Below are positions 1 to 8,012 of a DNA stretch of 32,142 nt, one piece after another; positions within the stretch are counted from its first letter, which is position 1; each line of letters begins with the position of its first letter. Origin of the DNA: Albidovulum sp. bin36 (GTDB lineage Bacteria > Pseudomonadota > Alphaproteobacteria > Rhodobacterales > Rhodobacteraceae). Location: assembly GCA_002238565.1 (NCBI GenBank), contig MPMP01000062.1, forward strand, positions 1-32,142, given 5' to 3'. The notes beneath the pieces are model-generated. The model ran no database searches, was not told where the DNA came from, and saw nothing but the letters and a program-made list of their open reading frames with translations. The position numbers were made by a program, and so were the translations under genes.

Positions 1-1420
1 CCGCCGACCCCTTGTGCCAGGTGATCACCGCGATCCCGCGACGGGCGAGGCGGCCGAACAGGGCCGGGCTCCAGCCCTCCCGGTCGAACACCAGCGTTAG
101 CGCGGGCTCGGCCGGCTCGCCGGCGGCGAGGAGGTTCGGCGCGTCCGGCCCCGGCAGGCCCAGCCTCTCCAGAGCCGGCAGGACGTCCTGCTCCAGCGCC
201 TGGGTCATGGTCGGGTCAAGGTCCTTGTTCAGGCAGAGCAGCGGCTTGCCGCCCAGGGCGTTCACCCAGTAGCTCGTCGAGGCCGGCAGGCAGAGCTTCT
301 GGCGCGACACGAAGTGCTTGGGCAGGCGGCCCTTGCGGCCGGTGTAGACCTTCACGTGCCCGTCCACCGCCAGCGTGGCGCAGGCGTCCGGGCTCTCCGC
401 CAGCCAGGCCTCCGCCAGCGCGTCCCGCCAGTCCTCCACCCGCTGCGGGTTCGCCGCGAGGGCCTTGATCTTGCGCCGCAGCGTCTTGGCCTCGGGGCAG
501 CGGTCCAGCCCCAGGACCGCGCCCCATTCCCCCGGAGCCTGGTGCCGCAGCGCCTCCGGGTTGCGAACACGCGCCATGAACAGGAACGAAAGGAAAAGAA
601 GAACGCTAGTCAGCCCGCAGTACCCTTTCGGCAGCGACAGGAACTCGCGCGCCCGGTCGAGCAGCCCTTCCCTGAGAAGCATCGGAAGCGCGGCCAGCAC
701 GCCGCCGCGGGCGACCGCCGACAGGCTCTCCTCGAAGACGGGCCGCGCCTCCTCCATCCCGCCCGCCGAGGCCGCGATCCTCCCCGCGCCGTCCCGCGCG
801 CCGCGGCCCATCGGTGCCTCGCGGTCCCGCCGGTCCCTTGCGCCGCGGTCGAGCGGAGCCTCCGCCGCCTTTCCGTCCTCCGCCGGCTCGGGCCGCTCCT
901 CCCGCCGCCCGTCCGGCGACCCCGTCCCCACGCTGCCCTTCCCCGGCCGCCCGTTCCCGCTGCTGCCCTGCCCCCGGCCGTAGTTCACGGTCGCCTTGGA
1001 CAGGCCCAGCTCCCGGGCGACCTCGGCCCCGCTCATCCCCGAGGCTAGCAGGCGGTTCGCCGTCTCCGCTGTCTCGCCGACCATCACGCTGGCGCCGCGG
1101 CCCCGCCGCGGCTCGTGGAAGCTCGCCTCGCCCTTGCTGCGGAGCTTGTTCACGGCCCGCTTGAGCGTCGAGCGGCTGATGCCCAGCGCCTCTTGGAGGT
1201 CCTTGCGGCGCACCCCGCTCTCGGCGAACTTGGCTGCCCGCAGCAGCATCGCACCGCGGTCGCGCTCGTCGTGGAGGTCGCACACCTCGAGGTTCGAGAA
1301 ATAGTAGATCTTGCCGTCGAGCGCGGCGAAGGAAAAGCAGGAGGAGCCGATTTGCACGGCTTCGGCGGGGTAAGGCGGGAGTGTGATCATGGTGTCGCGG
1401 GGGTCCAATATCGGGTTCAT
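1..1420 (-). CDS. Putative DDE-type transposase, C-terminus cut by window edge
   Basis: An open frame runs from ATG at 1420 to the left edge without a stop (at least 473 codons). Residues ~60-150 carry two helix-turn-helix-like segments (around RRKDLQEALGISRSTLKRAV and AEVARELGLSKATVNYGRG). A Gly/Pro/Arg-rich linker follows. A catalytic-looking part then shows an Asp in LAVDGHVKVYTG, the stretch LPKHFVSRQKLCLP, and a second Asp in LVFDREGWSPALFGRL. Two such Asp motifs after DNA-binding helices fit a DDE transposase. I cannot assign the IS family, and the third acidic residue and the far end lie outside the window. GC content is far above that of the neighbouring ribosomal genes, which suggests transfer. 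ATG 1420 was chosen because a promoter-like pair sits directly upstream; a second ATG at 1390 is possible. No terminal inverted repeat could be recognised. Confidence 0.7.
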   Translation of the reverse strand, partial: MNPILDPRDTMITLPPYPAEAVQIGSSCFSFAALDGKIYYFSNLEVCDLHDERDRGAMLLRAAKFAESGVRRKDLQEALGISRSTLKRAVNKLRSKGEASFHEPRRGRGASVMVGETAETANRLLASGMSGAEVARELGLSKATVNYGRGQGSSGNGRPGKGSVGTGSPDGRREERPEPAEDGKAAEAPLDRGARDRRDREAPMGRGARDGAGRIAASAGGMEEARPVFEESLSAVARGGVLAALPMLLREGLLDRAREFLSLPKGYCGLTSVLLFLSFLFMARVRNPEALRHQAPGEWGAVLGLDRCPEAKTLRRKIKALAANPQRVEDWRDALAEAWLAESPDACATLAVDGHVKVYTGRKGRLPKHFVSRQKLCLPASTSYWVNALGGKPLLCLNKDLDPTMTQALEQDVLPALERLGLPGPDAPNLLAAGEPAEPALTLVFDREGWSPALFGRLARRGIAVITWHKGSA

Positions 1421-1423
1421 ACG

Positions 1424-1452
1424 TATTTATCCGTCGGCGACGCTCCAGTCAA
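1424..1452 (-). promoter_or_regulatory. Sigma70-like promoter for the transposase gene, possibly leaderless
   Basis: On the minus strand a -35 box TTGACT (1447-1452) and a -10 box TAAATA (1424-1429) are separated by 17 bases. The -10 box ends only 3 bases before ATG 1420, so transcription would begin at about the start codon. No Shine-Dalgarno sequence is visible. This is a visual match only. Confidence 0.4.
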
Positions 1453-1662
1453 GCCCCTTTTTGAAAAAAAGTCCTTCTATGGATGGAATAATCGACCCTG
1501 ATTCAGCTCGAAGGAATTTACGAGGTCAGGATGTCTGAAGTTTGCCGTATTCATTCATTGCGGTCAGCCTTTGCCCGGCCGCCAACATATCCACCGGCTG
1601 TTCTAGCGAACTTTTGGGTTAGCTCCCTAGCGCGCTGCCCTCGGCAATCAAGCCGGACGCGC

Positions 1663-2025
1663 TCATGCCAATGCGGATTTGGCCTTACCAACGATCTGCG
1701 CAAAAGCTTCCGGCTCCTTGACCGCCAAATCTGCGAGCATCTTCCTGTCCACTTCGATTCCCGCGCGGTTCAACCCGTGTATAAAACTCGAATATGTGAG
1801 TTCCTGATCGTTTTCGCGAACCGCCGCATTGATTCGCTGAATCCACAGCGCCCGGAAATTCCGCTTTCTCTGCTTTCGGTCCCGCGTTGCATACTGGCGC
1901 GCCTTGTCCACGGCCTGCTTCGCAGTCTTGAAAGTGTTCTTGCGGCGACCATAGTATCCCTTTGCAGCCTTTAAGACTTTTTTGTGGCGTGCATGGGTTG
2001 TTTTTCCGCTCTTTACGCGTGCCAT
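1663..2025 (-). CDS. rplT: 50S ribosomal protein L20
   Basis: The 120-residue product matches L20 along its whole length. It has the basic N-terminus [19 protein letters not shown], the conserved [18 protein letters not shown] segment and the [16 protein letters not shown] core. L20 is an early-assembly protein of the large subunit that binds 23S rRNA; in enterobacteria and Bacillus it also controls its own operon. A GGAGAG Shine-Dalgarno lies about 6 bases before ATG 2025. It is 12 bases downstream of rpmI, so the two are surely cotranscribed. Downstream, where pheS is often found, there is a 242-bp spacer and then a GC-rich transposase gene. No convincing terminator was seen after the stop. 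Confidence 0.98.
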   Translation of the reverse strand: MARVKSGKTTHARHKKVLKAAKGYYGRRKNTFKTAKQAVDKARQYATRDRKQRKRNFRALWIQRINAAVRENDQELTYSSFIHGLNRAGIEVDRKMLADLAVKEPEAFAQIVGKAKSALA

Positions 2026-2037
2026 GATCGCTCTCCT

Positions 2038-2238
2038 TCAACGACCGTACGGAAGATATGACTTGACGATTTTCTCGTCCGGCTTCGACAGCGCGGCCGT
2101 TCCCCGCGCATTGCGGATGAATTTGTTGCTCCGCTTGATCATCCCGTGCCGCTTGCCGGTTTGCTGGACTTTGATCCTGCCGTTGGCGGTAACTTTAAAG
2201 CGCTTTTTCGCGCTGGATTTTGTCTTCATTTTGGGCAT
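2038..2238 (-). CDS. rpmI: 50S ribosomal protein L35
   Basis: The 66-residue basic protein begins [17 protein letters not shown] and contains [19 protein letters not shown], both diagnostic for L35, a small protein of the large ribosomal subunit. A longer reading from GTG at 2247 is open, but that GTG overlaps the GGAG motif (2247-2250). The same GGAG stands 8 bases before ATG 2238, the usual L35 start, so 2238 is preferred. rplT follows after 12 bases. infC, the normal first gene of this operon, is absent: the next gene upstream is pyruvate kinase, 138 bases away. No clear promoter or leader structure was recognised in that spacer. Confidence 0.97.
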   Translation of the reverse strand: MPKMKTKSSAKKRFKVTANGRIKVQQTGKRHGMIKRSNKFIRNARGTAALSKPDEKIVKSYLPYGR

Positions 2239-2376
2239 TTTCGACACTCCGGTCTAGAGTTTAGGGCGCGGCTCGGCATGCCGCTTTCGGCCGGACGCGC
2301 CATAGAAGACGAAGCCTGTACAGGAACCGCAGGCCGATGGCAACAAGAATCCTCGTGAATTCCGATACGGGGGCAG

Positions 2377-3792
2377 TTATGCAACGGGCGCAACTCGGAT
2401 GATGTTCGTGGTTCCGGCGATATTGAACGGCATTCCGGTTATGACGACGACCTGATCGCCGGGTCCGGCAAAGTTCTCCGTTCGCGCGATGTTCGCGGCT
2501 TTTGCGACTGCGTCTTCGAAATCTTGTATTGATTCGACAACGTAGCAGTGAGTTCCCCAGGTCAGGCACAGCCTTCGAGCGATTTTATCGAACGGCGTCA
2601 TCGCGACGGTCGGCACCCGGGATCTTTCCCTGGCCGCCAATGCGACCGTGGTTCCCGAATGCGTAAAGCAGCAGATTGCCTTGACTTCGGTGTTTTCGGC
2701 AACTTCGCGCGCCGCGGCGGTTATTGCGTCGGCGATCGTGGCTCTTTTTACGCACCGCGACGATTCGATTGATTCGCGATATGCCTTGTCGTGCTCGATT
2801 TCGACCGCGATAGCATTCATCGTGCCTACTGATTCGACGGGATATTCTCCCGCGGCGGACTCGGCGGAAAGCATGACCGCGTCCGCCCCCTCGTAGATGG
2901 CGGTCGCTACATCCGACACTTCGGCTCTCGTCGGCGACGGGTTGTGGACCATGCTTTCCAGCATCTGAGTCGCGACGATCACGGGCTTGGCGGCTGCGCG
3001 GCATTTTGCGATCAGCCGCTTTTGAATCGGCGGCACGTTTTGAACGGGAAGCTCAACGCCGAGGTCGCCGCGAGCCACCATGATGCCGTCGGAGGCTTCG
3101 AGGATTTCGTCGAAGGACTCTACCGCCGCGGGCTTTTCAATCTTGGACAATACGGCTGCGCGTCCGCGCGCCAGGCGTCGGCATTCCTCGACATCGGCGC
3201 TTTTCTGAACGAAGGAAAGCCCGATCCAGTCGACTCCTAGGCCGCACGCGAATTCCAAGTCCAGCCGGTCCTTTTCCGAAATCGCCGACAATGCAATGTT
3301 CGTATCCGGCAGGTTGACTCCTTTTCGGTTTGACACCAAGCCTCCGACCTCGACTCGGCAGTCGGCGTAATCGGGGCCGCAGGATTCGACCGACAGGCGA
3401 ATTTTCCCGTCATTGACGAGAAGCTTGTGCCCGGGCCTCAATGCTTCGAAGATTTCGCTGTGCGGCAGGCAGGTTCTTCGGGAATCGCCGGGTTCAGGCT
3501 CAAGATCGAATCGAAACAAGTCGCCGTAAAAGATTTCCGCAGCGTCGTTCTCGAATGATCCGCAGCGAATTTTAGGGCCCTGCAAATCAACGAGAATTCC
3601 GATTGAATGCCCGGCTTCCCTTTCGACTCGGCGAATTGCCGCATGCATCTTTTGCACGTCTTCCGCGCTTCCGTGGCTCATGTTCAGCCTAAATACGTCG
3701 GCGCCAGCAAGAAAAAGCCGGTCGATTGTCTCGTATTCGCATGATTTCGGCCCCAGCGTGGCAACGATTTTAACTTGCCGAAGGCGTCTCAT
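2377..3792 (-). CDS. pyk: Pyruvate kinase
   Basis: Catalyses phosphoenolpyruvate + ADP to pyruvate + ATP, the last step of glycolysis, in the cytosol. The 471 residues show the family motifs in order: VKIVATLGPKS at the N-terminus, FRLNMSHG, VDLQGPKIRCG, SKIEKPAAVE with the catalytic Lys, IMVARGDLGVELP, and VIVATQMLESM. The alpha/beta C-terminal domain with FTHSGTTVAL follows. ATG 3792 was chosen because AGGA lies 7 bases upstream and the protein then begins at the conserved beta strand. The frame stays open for 61 more codons upstream, but that stretch has no resemblance to the family. The length fits bacterial enzymes (~470-480). It is the gene immediately upstream of rpmI-rplT on the same strand, an unusual pairing. 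Confidence 0.97.
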   Translation of the reverse strand: MRRLRQVKIVATLGPKSCEYETIDRLFLAGADVFRLNMSHGSAEDVQKMHAAIRRVEREAGHSIGILVDLQGPKIRCGSFENDAAEIFYGDLFRFDLEPEPGDSRRTCLPHSEIFEALRPGHKLLVNDGKIRLSVESCGPDYADCRVEVGGLVSNRKGVNLPDTNIALSAISEKDRLDLEFACGLGVDWIGLSFVQKSADVEECRRLARGRAAVLSKIEKPAAVESFDEILEASDGIMVARGDLGVELPVQNVPPIQKRLIAKCRAAAKPVIVATQMLESMVHNPSPTRAEVSDVATAIYEGADAVMLSAESAAGEYPVESVGTMNAIAVEIEHDKAYRESIESSRCVKRATIADAITAAAREVAENTEVKAICCFTHSGTTVALAARERSRVPTVAMTPFDKIARRLCLTWGTHCYVVESIQDFEDAVAKAANIARTENFAGPGDQVVVITGMPFNIAGTTNIIRVAPVA

Positions 3793-4647
3793 ATTTTTTC
3801 CTGAATTCTGTAATGGAAATTGCTCGTCGGAATCTCCCTTATGGGTCTGAATTGCGGGATTGGCAACTCGCAAGTGAGATTGAGAGATTGAGATTACGGC
3901 GCTCCGCGCGCGGTCAAGGAGCGTATCGGCTAGCGGCGGGACCGAAAATTCTTGATAGGCGTTCGTCGAAGGCAAAGGGACGCGGTTCGTAAATTATTCG
4001 CCGTTTCGCGAACGGCCATGGGCGGGAATTCCGGTCGCGCGCGCTCGAATGAACTTTCTTTCGGCAATCCGGCCGCCTTCCCTCCGGAACGCGATATTCG
4101 CGGGCGCCTCGTCGAACCGCCTGCCGCGAGAACAGTCGAATTCTTCCGGGCGCATTGGCGCATGTCGCTTTCAAGTCCAATGCCGAAATTCGCTAGATTC
4201 AGGCAGCGCAATTTAGCCATTCAGGTTCTCGATCGAATCGCGCATTGCAATTTCGTTCCACCCGAACGGAAATATTTTCCGGGTTGCGATCATTGCAAGG
4301 GACGCATCCGGTTTAGTATGGAAAATCGGGACATGCTCCTGCCGGAATTTTCTGCGATCCGATTTGTCGCCTCGAGCGTCCATGGCGCCCGGAAAAATCC
4401 GGTCCGAGCCGGACCGCCTGAAGCCGATCCCCGAAAGGCGAGAATTCATGGCGGACGAGAATGCCTCTCGAGCCTGATGTCGAGAAACTAAGCCGGATCG
4501 GCTTTTCGGATCCGTCCGGGAAATGCATGCTGCGCTGAATCATGCGTCGCAAGGCGATTGCGGAAAGTAGCCGCCGAGCGTTGGAAGGCTATAGCTAAAG
4601 CGTTCCGATTGCAGTATGTCCGCCGGATTCGAAATAACTCAATTGCC
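3793..4647. other. 855-bp spacer between divergent pyk and the amidohydrolase gene; no convincing gene
   Basis: Several frames are open here, the longest at 3952-4491 plus (179 codons), but none has a recognisable domain, a good ribosome binding site or a natural-looking composition. All are rich in Arg, Ser and Pro in the way of chance translations. The region must hold the promoters of the two divergent genes. A GAGATT triplet repeat lies at 3876-3895. An imperfect hairpin-like CGGATC...GATCCG pair lies near 4494-4515 but has no T-run. It may contain an eroded gene, but I cannot identify one. Confidence 0.5.
3876..3895. repeat. Three close copies of GAGATT upstream of pyk
   Basis: GAGATT occurs at 3876-3881, 3884-3889 and 3890-3895, the first two separated by GA. 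The array lies 84 bases before the pyk start codon, where a regulator or upstream promoter element could bind. Its function is unknown. Confidence 0.45.
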
Positions 4648-5382
4648 ATGCCTGCAAGCGTTCAGCCTTACGAAATTCTCGGTGAAAACAAGAACAACGG
4701 CATCATTGTCGTTTGCGACCATGCTTCGAATGTCGTTCCGACGGAGGTCGGCGGCGGCTCGCTCGGCCTTCCGCCTTCTGAAATGCGCCGCCATATCGCC
4801 TACGATATCGGCGCGGCGGGCGTAGCGGCGGGACTTTCGCGCATTCTAGGCGCGTCGGCGATTTTTTCTAGATTCTCCCGCCTCGTTATCGACGCGAATA
4901 GAGACGAGGCGGATCCGACTCTCATAATGAAAATCTCGGATGGAACAATTGTTCCCGCCAATAGAAATATTTCGAACTCCGAACGCGAACTCAGATTGGA
5001 ATTACTCCACCGTCCGTACCACCGCGAGCTTGAGAGACTCGCATCGGAAACGGAGGATCCGGTCTTCGTGTCCGTGCACAGCTTTGCGCCTCAGTTGAAA
5101 GGCTTCCGAAAGCGGCCTTGGCACATCGGCGTGCTGTTCGGGCATGACGAGCGAATCGCCAAGCCCTTGATTCAGCTGATTCGTTCGGAAATGGGAATAT
5201 GCGTTGGCGTGAACCAGCCCTATTCGGGGCAGCTGCCCGGCGATACGCTTAGCAGGCATGCGGCCGCCAAAAACCGCAGGCATGTATTACTGGAAATTAG
5301 AAGCGACCAGATCGCTGCCGAGGACGGGCAGCGGAAATGGGCGGAGCTCCTTGCGCCGATGATTCGAATTGCGGCGAACTGA
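4648..5382 (+). CDS. N-formylglutamate amidohydrolase family protein
   Basis: The 244-residue product matches the N-formylglutamate amidohydrolase family (PF05013). It opens with a beta strand and the metal-site motif VVCDHASNVVP. HIAYDIGAAGVA, SRLVIDANRD and a second His-containing motif VFVSVHSFAP follow. Characterised members hydrolyse N-formyl-L-glutamate, the last step of one histidine degradation route, using a zinc ion. No hut genes are nearby, so the exact substrate is uncertain. ATG 4648 gives a start close to the first conserved strand. The frame is open back to a TTG at 4558, but the extra 30 residues look unrelated and no Shine-Dalgarno supports either start clearly. pheT follows 116 bases downstream on the same strand. 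Confidence 0.88.
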   Translation: MPASVQPYEILGENKNNGIIVVCDHASNVVPTEVGGGSLGLPPSEMRRHIAYDIGAAGVAAGLSRILGASAIFSRFSRLVIDANRDEADPTLIMKISDGTIVPANRNISNSERELRLELLHRPYHRELERLASETEDPVFVSVHSFAPQLKGFRKRPWHIGVLFGHDERIAKPLIQLIRSEMGICVGVNQPYSGQLPGDTLSRHAAAKNRRHVLLEIRSDQIAAEDGQRKWAELLAPMIRIAAN

Positions 5383-5498
5383 CAGCGGGCAGGGCGCCGC
5401 GCGTCTGCAAGGATCAGCGCGAAATCGCGCCCGCTCGCTTTTATCGCTAGCCGCCATGCTTTAAGGGAAGCTCCACCTGAATCGAAAAGGCAGGCAGG

Positions 5499-7970
5499 AT
5501 GAAATTTACAATATCTTGGCTCAAAGTTCATTTGGAAACCGACGCGAGCCTTGACGAAATCACTGAGGCATTGACGGACATGGGCCTTGAGGTGGAGGGC
5601 GTCGAGGATCCGTCGGAAGATTTGGGCGAATTCCGCATTTGCCGGGTCGTCGAGTGCGCCGAGCATCCTAATGCGGACCGGCTTCGGGTGTGCCGGGTCG
5701 AGACCTATTCAAGCGCGGCGAGCGATCCGGTGGAAGTTCAGGTGGTTTGCGGAGCGCCGAATGCGAGAACCGGAATGATCGGCGTATTTGCGCCTGTCGG
5801 CACGCTGATTCCCGGAACGCAGATCGACCTGAGGGCAAGCGAAATTCGCGGCGTGGAAAGCAACGGAATGCTTTGCTCCGAGCGGGAATTGATGGTGTCC
5901 AACGAGCATGACGGCATAATCGAACTGCCCGACGACGCGCCGCTGGGCGAAAGATATATCGACTATACGGGACGAAACGATCCCGTAGTGGAAATCGCGG
6001 TTACGCCGAACCGTCCCGACGCGCTCGGAGTGCGAGGAATCGCGCGCGACCTCGCCGCGCGCGGACTCGGCCGATTGAAGCCGGCGCATGCGCAAGCAGT
6101 CGAAGGCCGCTGCGAGTCGACCGTTTCAGTTTCAATCGACTCCAATGCCAGGGAAAGCGGCTGCCCCGCATTCTACGGCAGGGAAATTCGCGGCGTTGAA
6201 AACGGGACTTCTCCCGAATGGCTGCGAACCAGGCTGAACGCGATCGGGCTGAGACCGATTTCGGCGCTGGTGGATATCACGAACTTTTTCACCTACGACC
6301 GCAACCGCCCGCTTCACGTCTTCGATGCCGACAAGCTGAAGGGCGGCTTGCGAATCCATTGGGCTTCCGGCGGCGAAAAAATAGTTGCGCTCGACGATTC
6401 GGAGCATGAATTCGGGCCGAACATGCTTGCGATTTCGGATGACGCCGGGCCGGTGAGCATCGCGGGGATAACGGGCGGCAAAACGACCGGCTGCACGCGC
6501 GAGACCGTGAATGTCTTTCTCGAGAGCGCCTACTGGGACCCGCTGGCGATAGCGCGCGCCGGACGCCGGCTGAAAATTAATTCCGATGCAAGATACAGGT
6601 TCGAGCGAGGCGCGGATCCGCAATTCACGCTGGAGGGGCTTGAACTCGCGACGCGCATGGTGCTCGATCTTTGCGGCGGCGAGCCGTCGGACATCGTATT
6701 CGACGGCTCGATGCCCGAATCCGACCGGACGATTGAGACCGTTCCCGAGCGCGTCGCGAACCTGATCGGCATGGATATCCCCGAGCCCGAGCAAGTTCGG
6801 ATTCTCGAAGCCTTGGGATTCCAGCCGAAAAAAGTCGCGGGCAAGCTGCTTGCCAAGGTGCCTTCATGGCGACCCGATGTTGCCGGCGAAGCGGATATCG
6901 TCGAAGAGATTGCGCGCGTCGCTTCTCTTTCTAGGCTCGAGGGGCAGCCATTGAGCCGGGTCGCGACCGGCGTGACGAAACCGGTCTTGACGCCTGCGCA
7001 GACGCGCGAGCGGGCGGTACGCCGTACGGCCGCTTCGCTGGGATACAACGAGTGCGTTACCTATAGCTTCGTCGACCTTTCGCTTGCCGAGCTATTCGGC
7101 GGCGGCGGAGATTCCCGGCAGCTTCAAAACCCGATCTCTTCGGGCATGAGCCACATGCGACCCGACCTGCTGCCGGGACTCCTGCAGGCGGCGGCGCGAA
7201 ACCAGGCTAGAGGCTTCGAGGATTTCGCTCTGTTCGAAGTCGGGCCTGTTTTTTCGGGCGGCCGGCCCGGCGAGCAATCGCTGCAGGCGGCGGGGCTGCT
7301 TGTCGGCGGTGCCGGGCGCCGCCACCATCGCCGCCAGCTGCTGGGCGCGGGGCCCGGCCCCCGCCACCATCGCAGCGAGAGGCGGGCGGCGGACATATTC
7401 GACGCGAAAGCCGACGTCGAAGCCATTCTCGCCGCCGCGGGCGCGCCGAAGTCGGCGCTCGTTCGCAGGGGAGCCGCGTCCTGGTGGCATCCGGGCCGAT
7501 CCGGGGTCATCGGCCTCGGCCCGAAAATTTCGCTTGCAAGCTTCGGAGAGCTCAATCCCAGGGTGCTGCGCAAGGCGGATGTAAAGGGAACGGTCATGGG
7601 CTTTACCGTGCATTTGGACAGCATTCCGTTCGCGCGCTCGCGATCGACGGCGCGAGACGCGCTAGTTTCAAGCGATCTTCAATCGGTGGAACGCGATTTC
7701 GCATTCATCGTCGGCGCAAAAGTCGAAGCCGCCGATATCGTCAGAGCGGCGTCCGCCGCCGACAGGAAGCTGATAGATTCCGTAGAAGTATTCGACGAAT
7801 TTTCCGGCGCGGAGGCTGAAGCGAGATTCGGCAAAGGCATGAAATCCCTTGCGATCAACGTGCGCCTGCAGCCGTTTGAAAGAAATTTGACCGAGGAAGC
7901 GACCGAAGCTGTCGGAAAACGAATTGTCGATAGCGTGGCGAAGGCGACGGGCGGCAGATTGAGGACTTGA
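5499..7970 (+). CDS. pheT: Phenylalanine--tRNA ligase beta subunit
   Basis: Beta chain of the heterotetrameric PheRS that charges tRNA(Phe). The 823 residues show the normal order. MKFTISWLKVHL opens the protein. An EMAP-type tRNA-binding domain covers ~40-155 (AEHPNADRLRVCRV, VVCGAPNAR). The B3/B4 editing region follows (VTPNRPDALGVRGIARDLA; LVDITNFFTYDRNRPLHVFDADKL). Then come B5 and the core (KINSDARYRFERGADP, VPSWRPDVAGEADIVEEIAR) and a C-terminal anticodon-binding FDX-ACB domain (~730-823). A GGCAGG run precedes the ATG. The alpha subunit gene pheS, normally just upstream, is missing; an amidohydrolase gene occupies that place. Residues ~605-632 form an odd His/Arg/Gly-rich stretch containing a repeated 13-mer. 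Confidence 0.98.
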   Translation: MKFTISWLKVHLETDASLDEITEALTDMGLEVEGVEDPSEDLGEFRICRVVECAEHPNADRLRVCRVETYSSAASDPVEVQVVCGAPNARTGMIGVFAPVGTLIPGTQIDLRASEIRGVESNGMLCSERELMVSNEHDGIIELPDDAPLGERYIDYTGRNDPVVEIAVTPNRPDALGVRGIARDLAARGLGRLKPAHAQAVEGRCESTVSVSIDSNARESGCPAFYGREIRGVENGTSPEWLRTRLNAIGLRPISALVDITNFFTYDRNRPLHVFDADKLKGGLRIHWASGGEKIVALDDSEHEFGPNMLAISDDAGPVSIAGITGGKTTGCTRETVNVFLESAYWDPLAIARAGRRLKINSDARYRFERGADPQFTLEGLELATRMVLDLCGGEPSDIVFDGSMPESDRTIETVPERVANLIGMDIPEPEQVRILEALGFQPKKVAGKLLAKVPSWRPDVAGEADIVEEIARVASLSRLEGQPLSRVATGVTKPVLTPAQTRERAVRRTAASLGYNECVTYSFVDLSLAELFGGGGDSRQLQNPISSGMSHMRPDLLPGLLQAAARNQARGFEDFALFEVGPVFSGGRPGEQSLQAAGLLVGGAGRRHHRRQLLGAGPGPRHHRSERRAADIFDAKADVEAILAAAGAPKSALVRRGAASWWHPGRSGVIGLGPKISLASFGELNPRVLRKADVKGTVMGFTVHLDSIPFARSRSTARDALVSSDLQSVERDFAFIVGAKVEAADIVRAASAADRKLIDSVEVFDEFSGAEAEARFGKGMKSLAINVRLQPFERNLTEEATEAVGKRIVDSVAKATGGRLRT
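7319..7373 (+). repeat. In-frame 13-mer direct repeat inside pheT
   Basis: CCGCCACCATCGC occurs at 7319-7331 and again at 7361-7373, exactly 42 bases (14 codons) apart and in the same frame, each giving an Arg-His-His triplet. The intervening sequence is very GC-rich. It may be a relic of a local duplication. Confidence 0.5.
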
Positions 7971-8012
7971 ACGCTGTCTTTAGACGGCGGATTCGCTCGC
8001 GCGCAGGTGCGT

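Noticed and set aside
606..1283. Minus-strand 225-codon frame very rich in Gly, Arg and Ala
   Set aside because: It lies inside the transposase gene in another frame. The transposase frame has natural composition and helix-turn-helix motifs; this one is a GC-driven shadow.
3793..3975. 61-residue N-terminal extension of pyruvate kinase
   Set aside because: A good ribosome binding site lies before ATG 3792, and the extension is not family-like.
3952..4491. Plus-strand 179-codon frame in the pyk spacer
   Set aside because: No Shine-Dalgarno, no domain, Arg/Pro/Ser-rich composition, and competing open frames on the other strand; treated as chance.
4494..4520. Hairpin CGGATC...GATCCG as a terminator
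   Set aside because: Stem is short, the loop holds the T's, and no T-run follows the stem on either strand.
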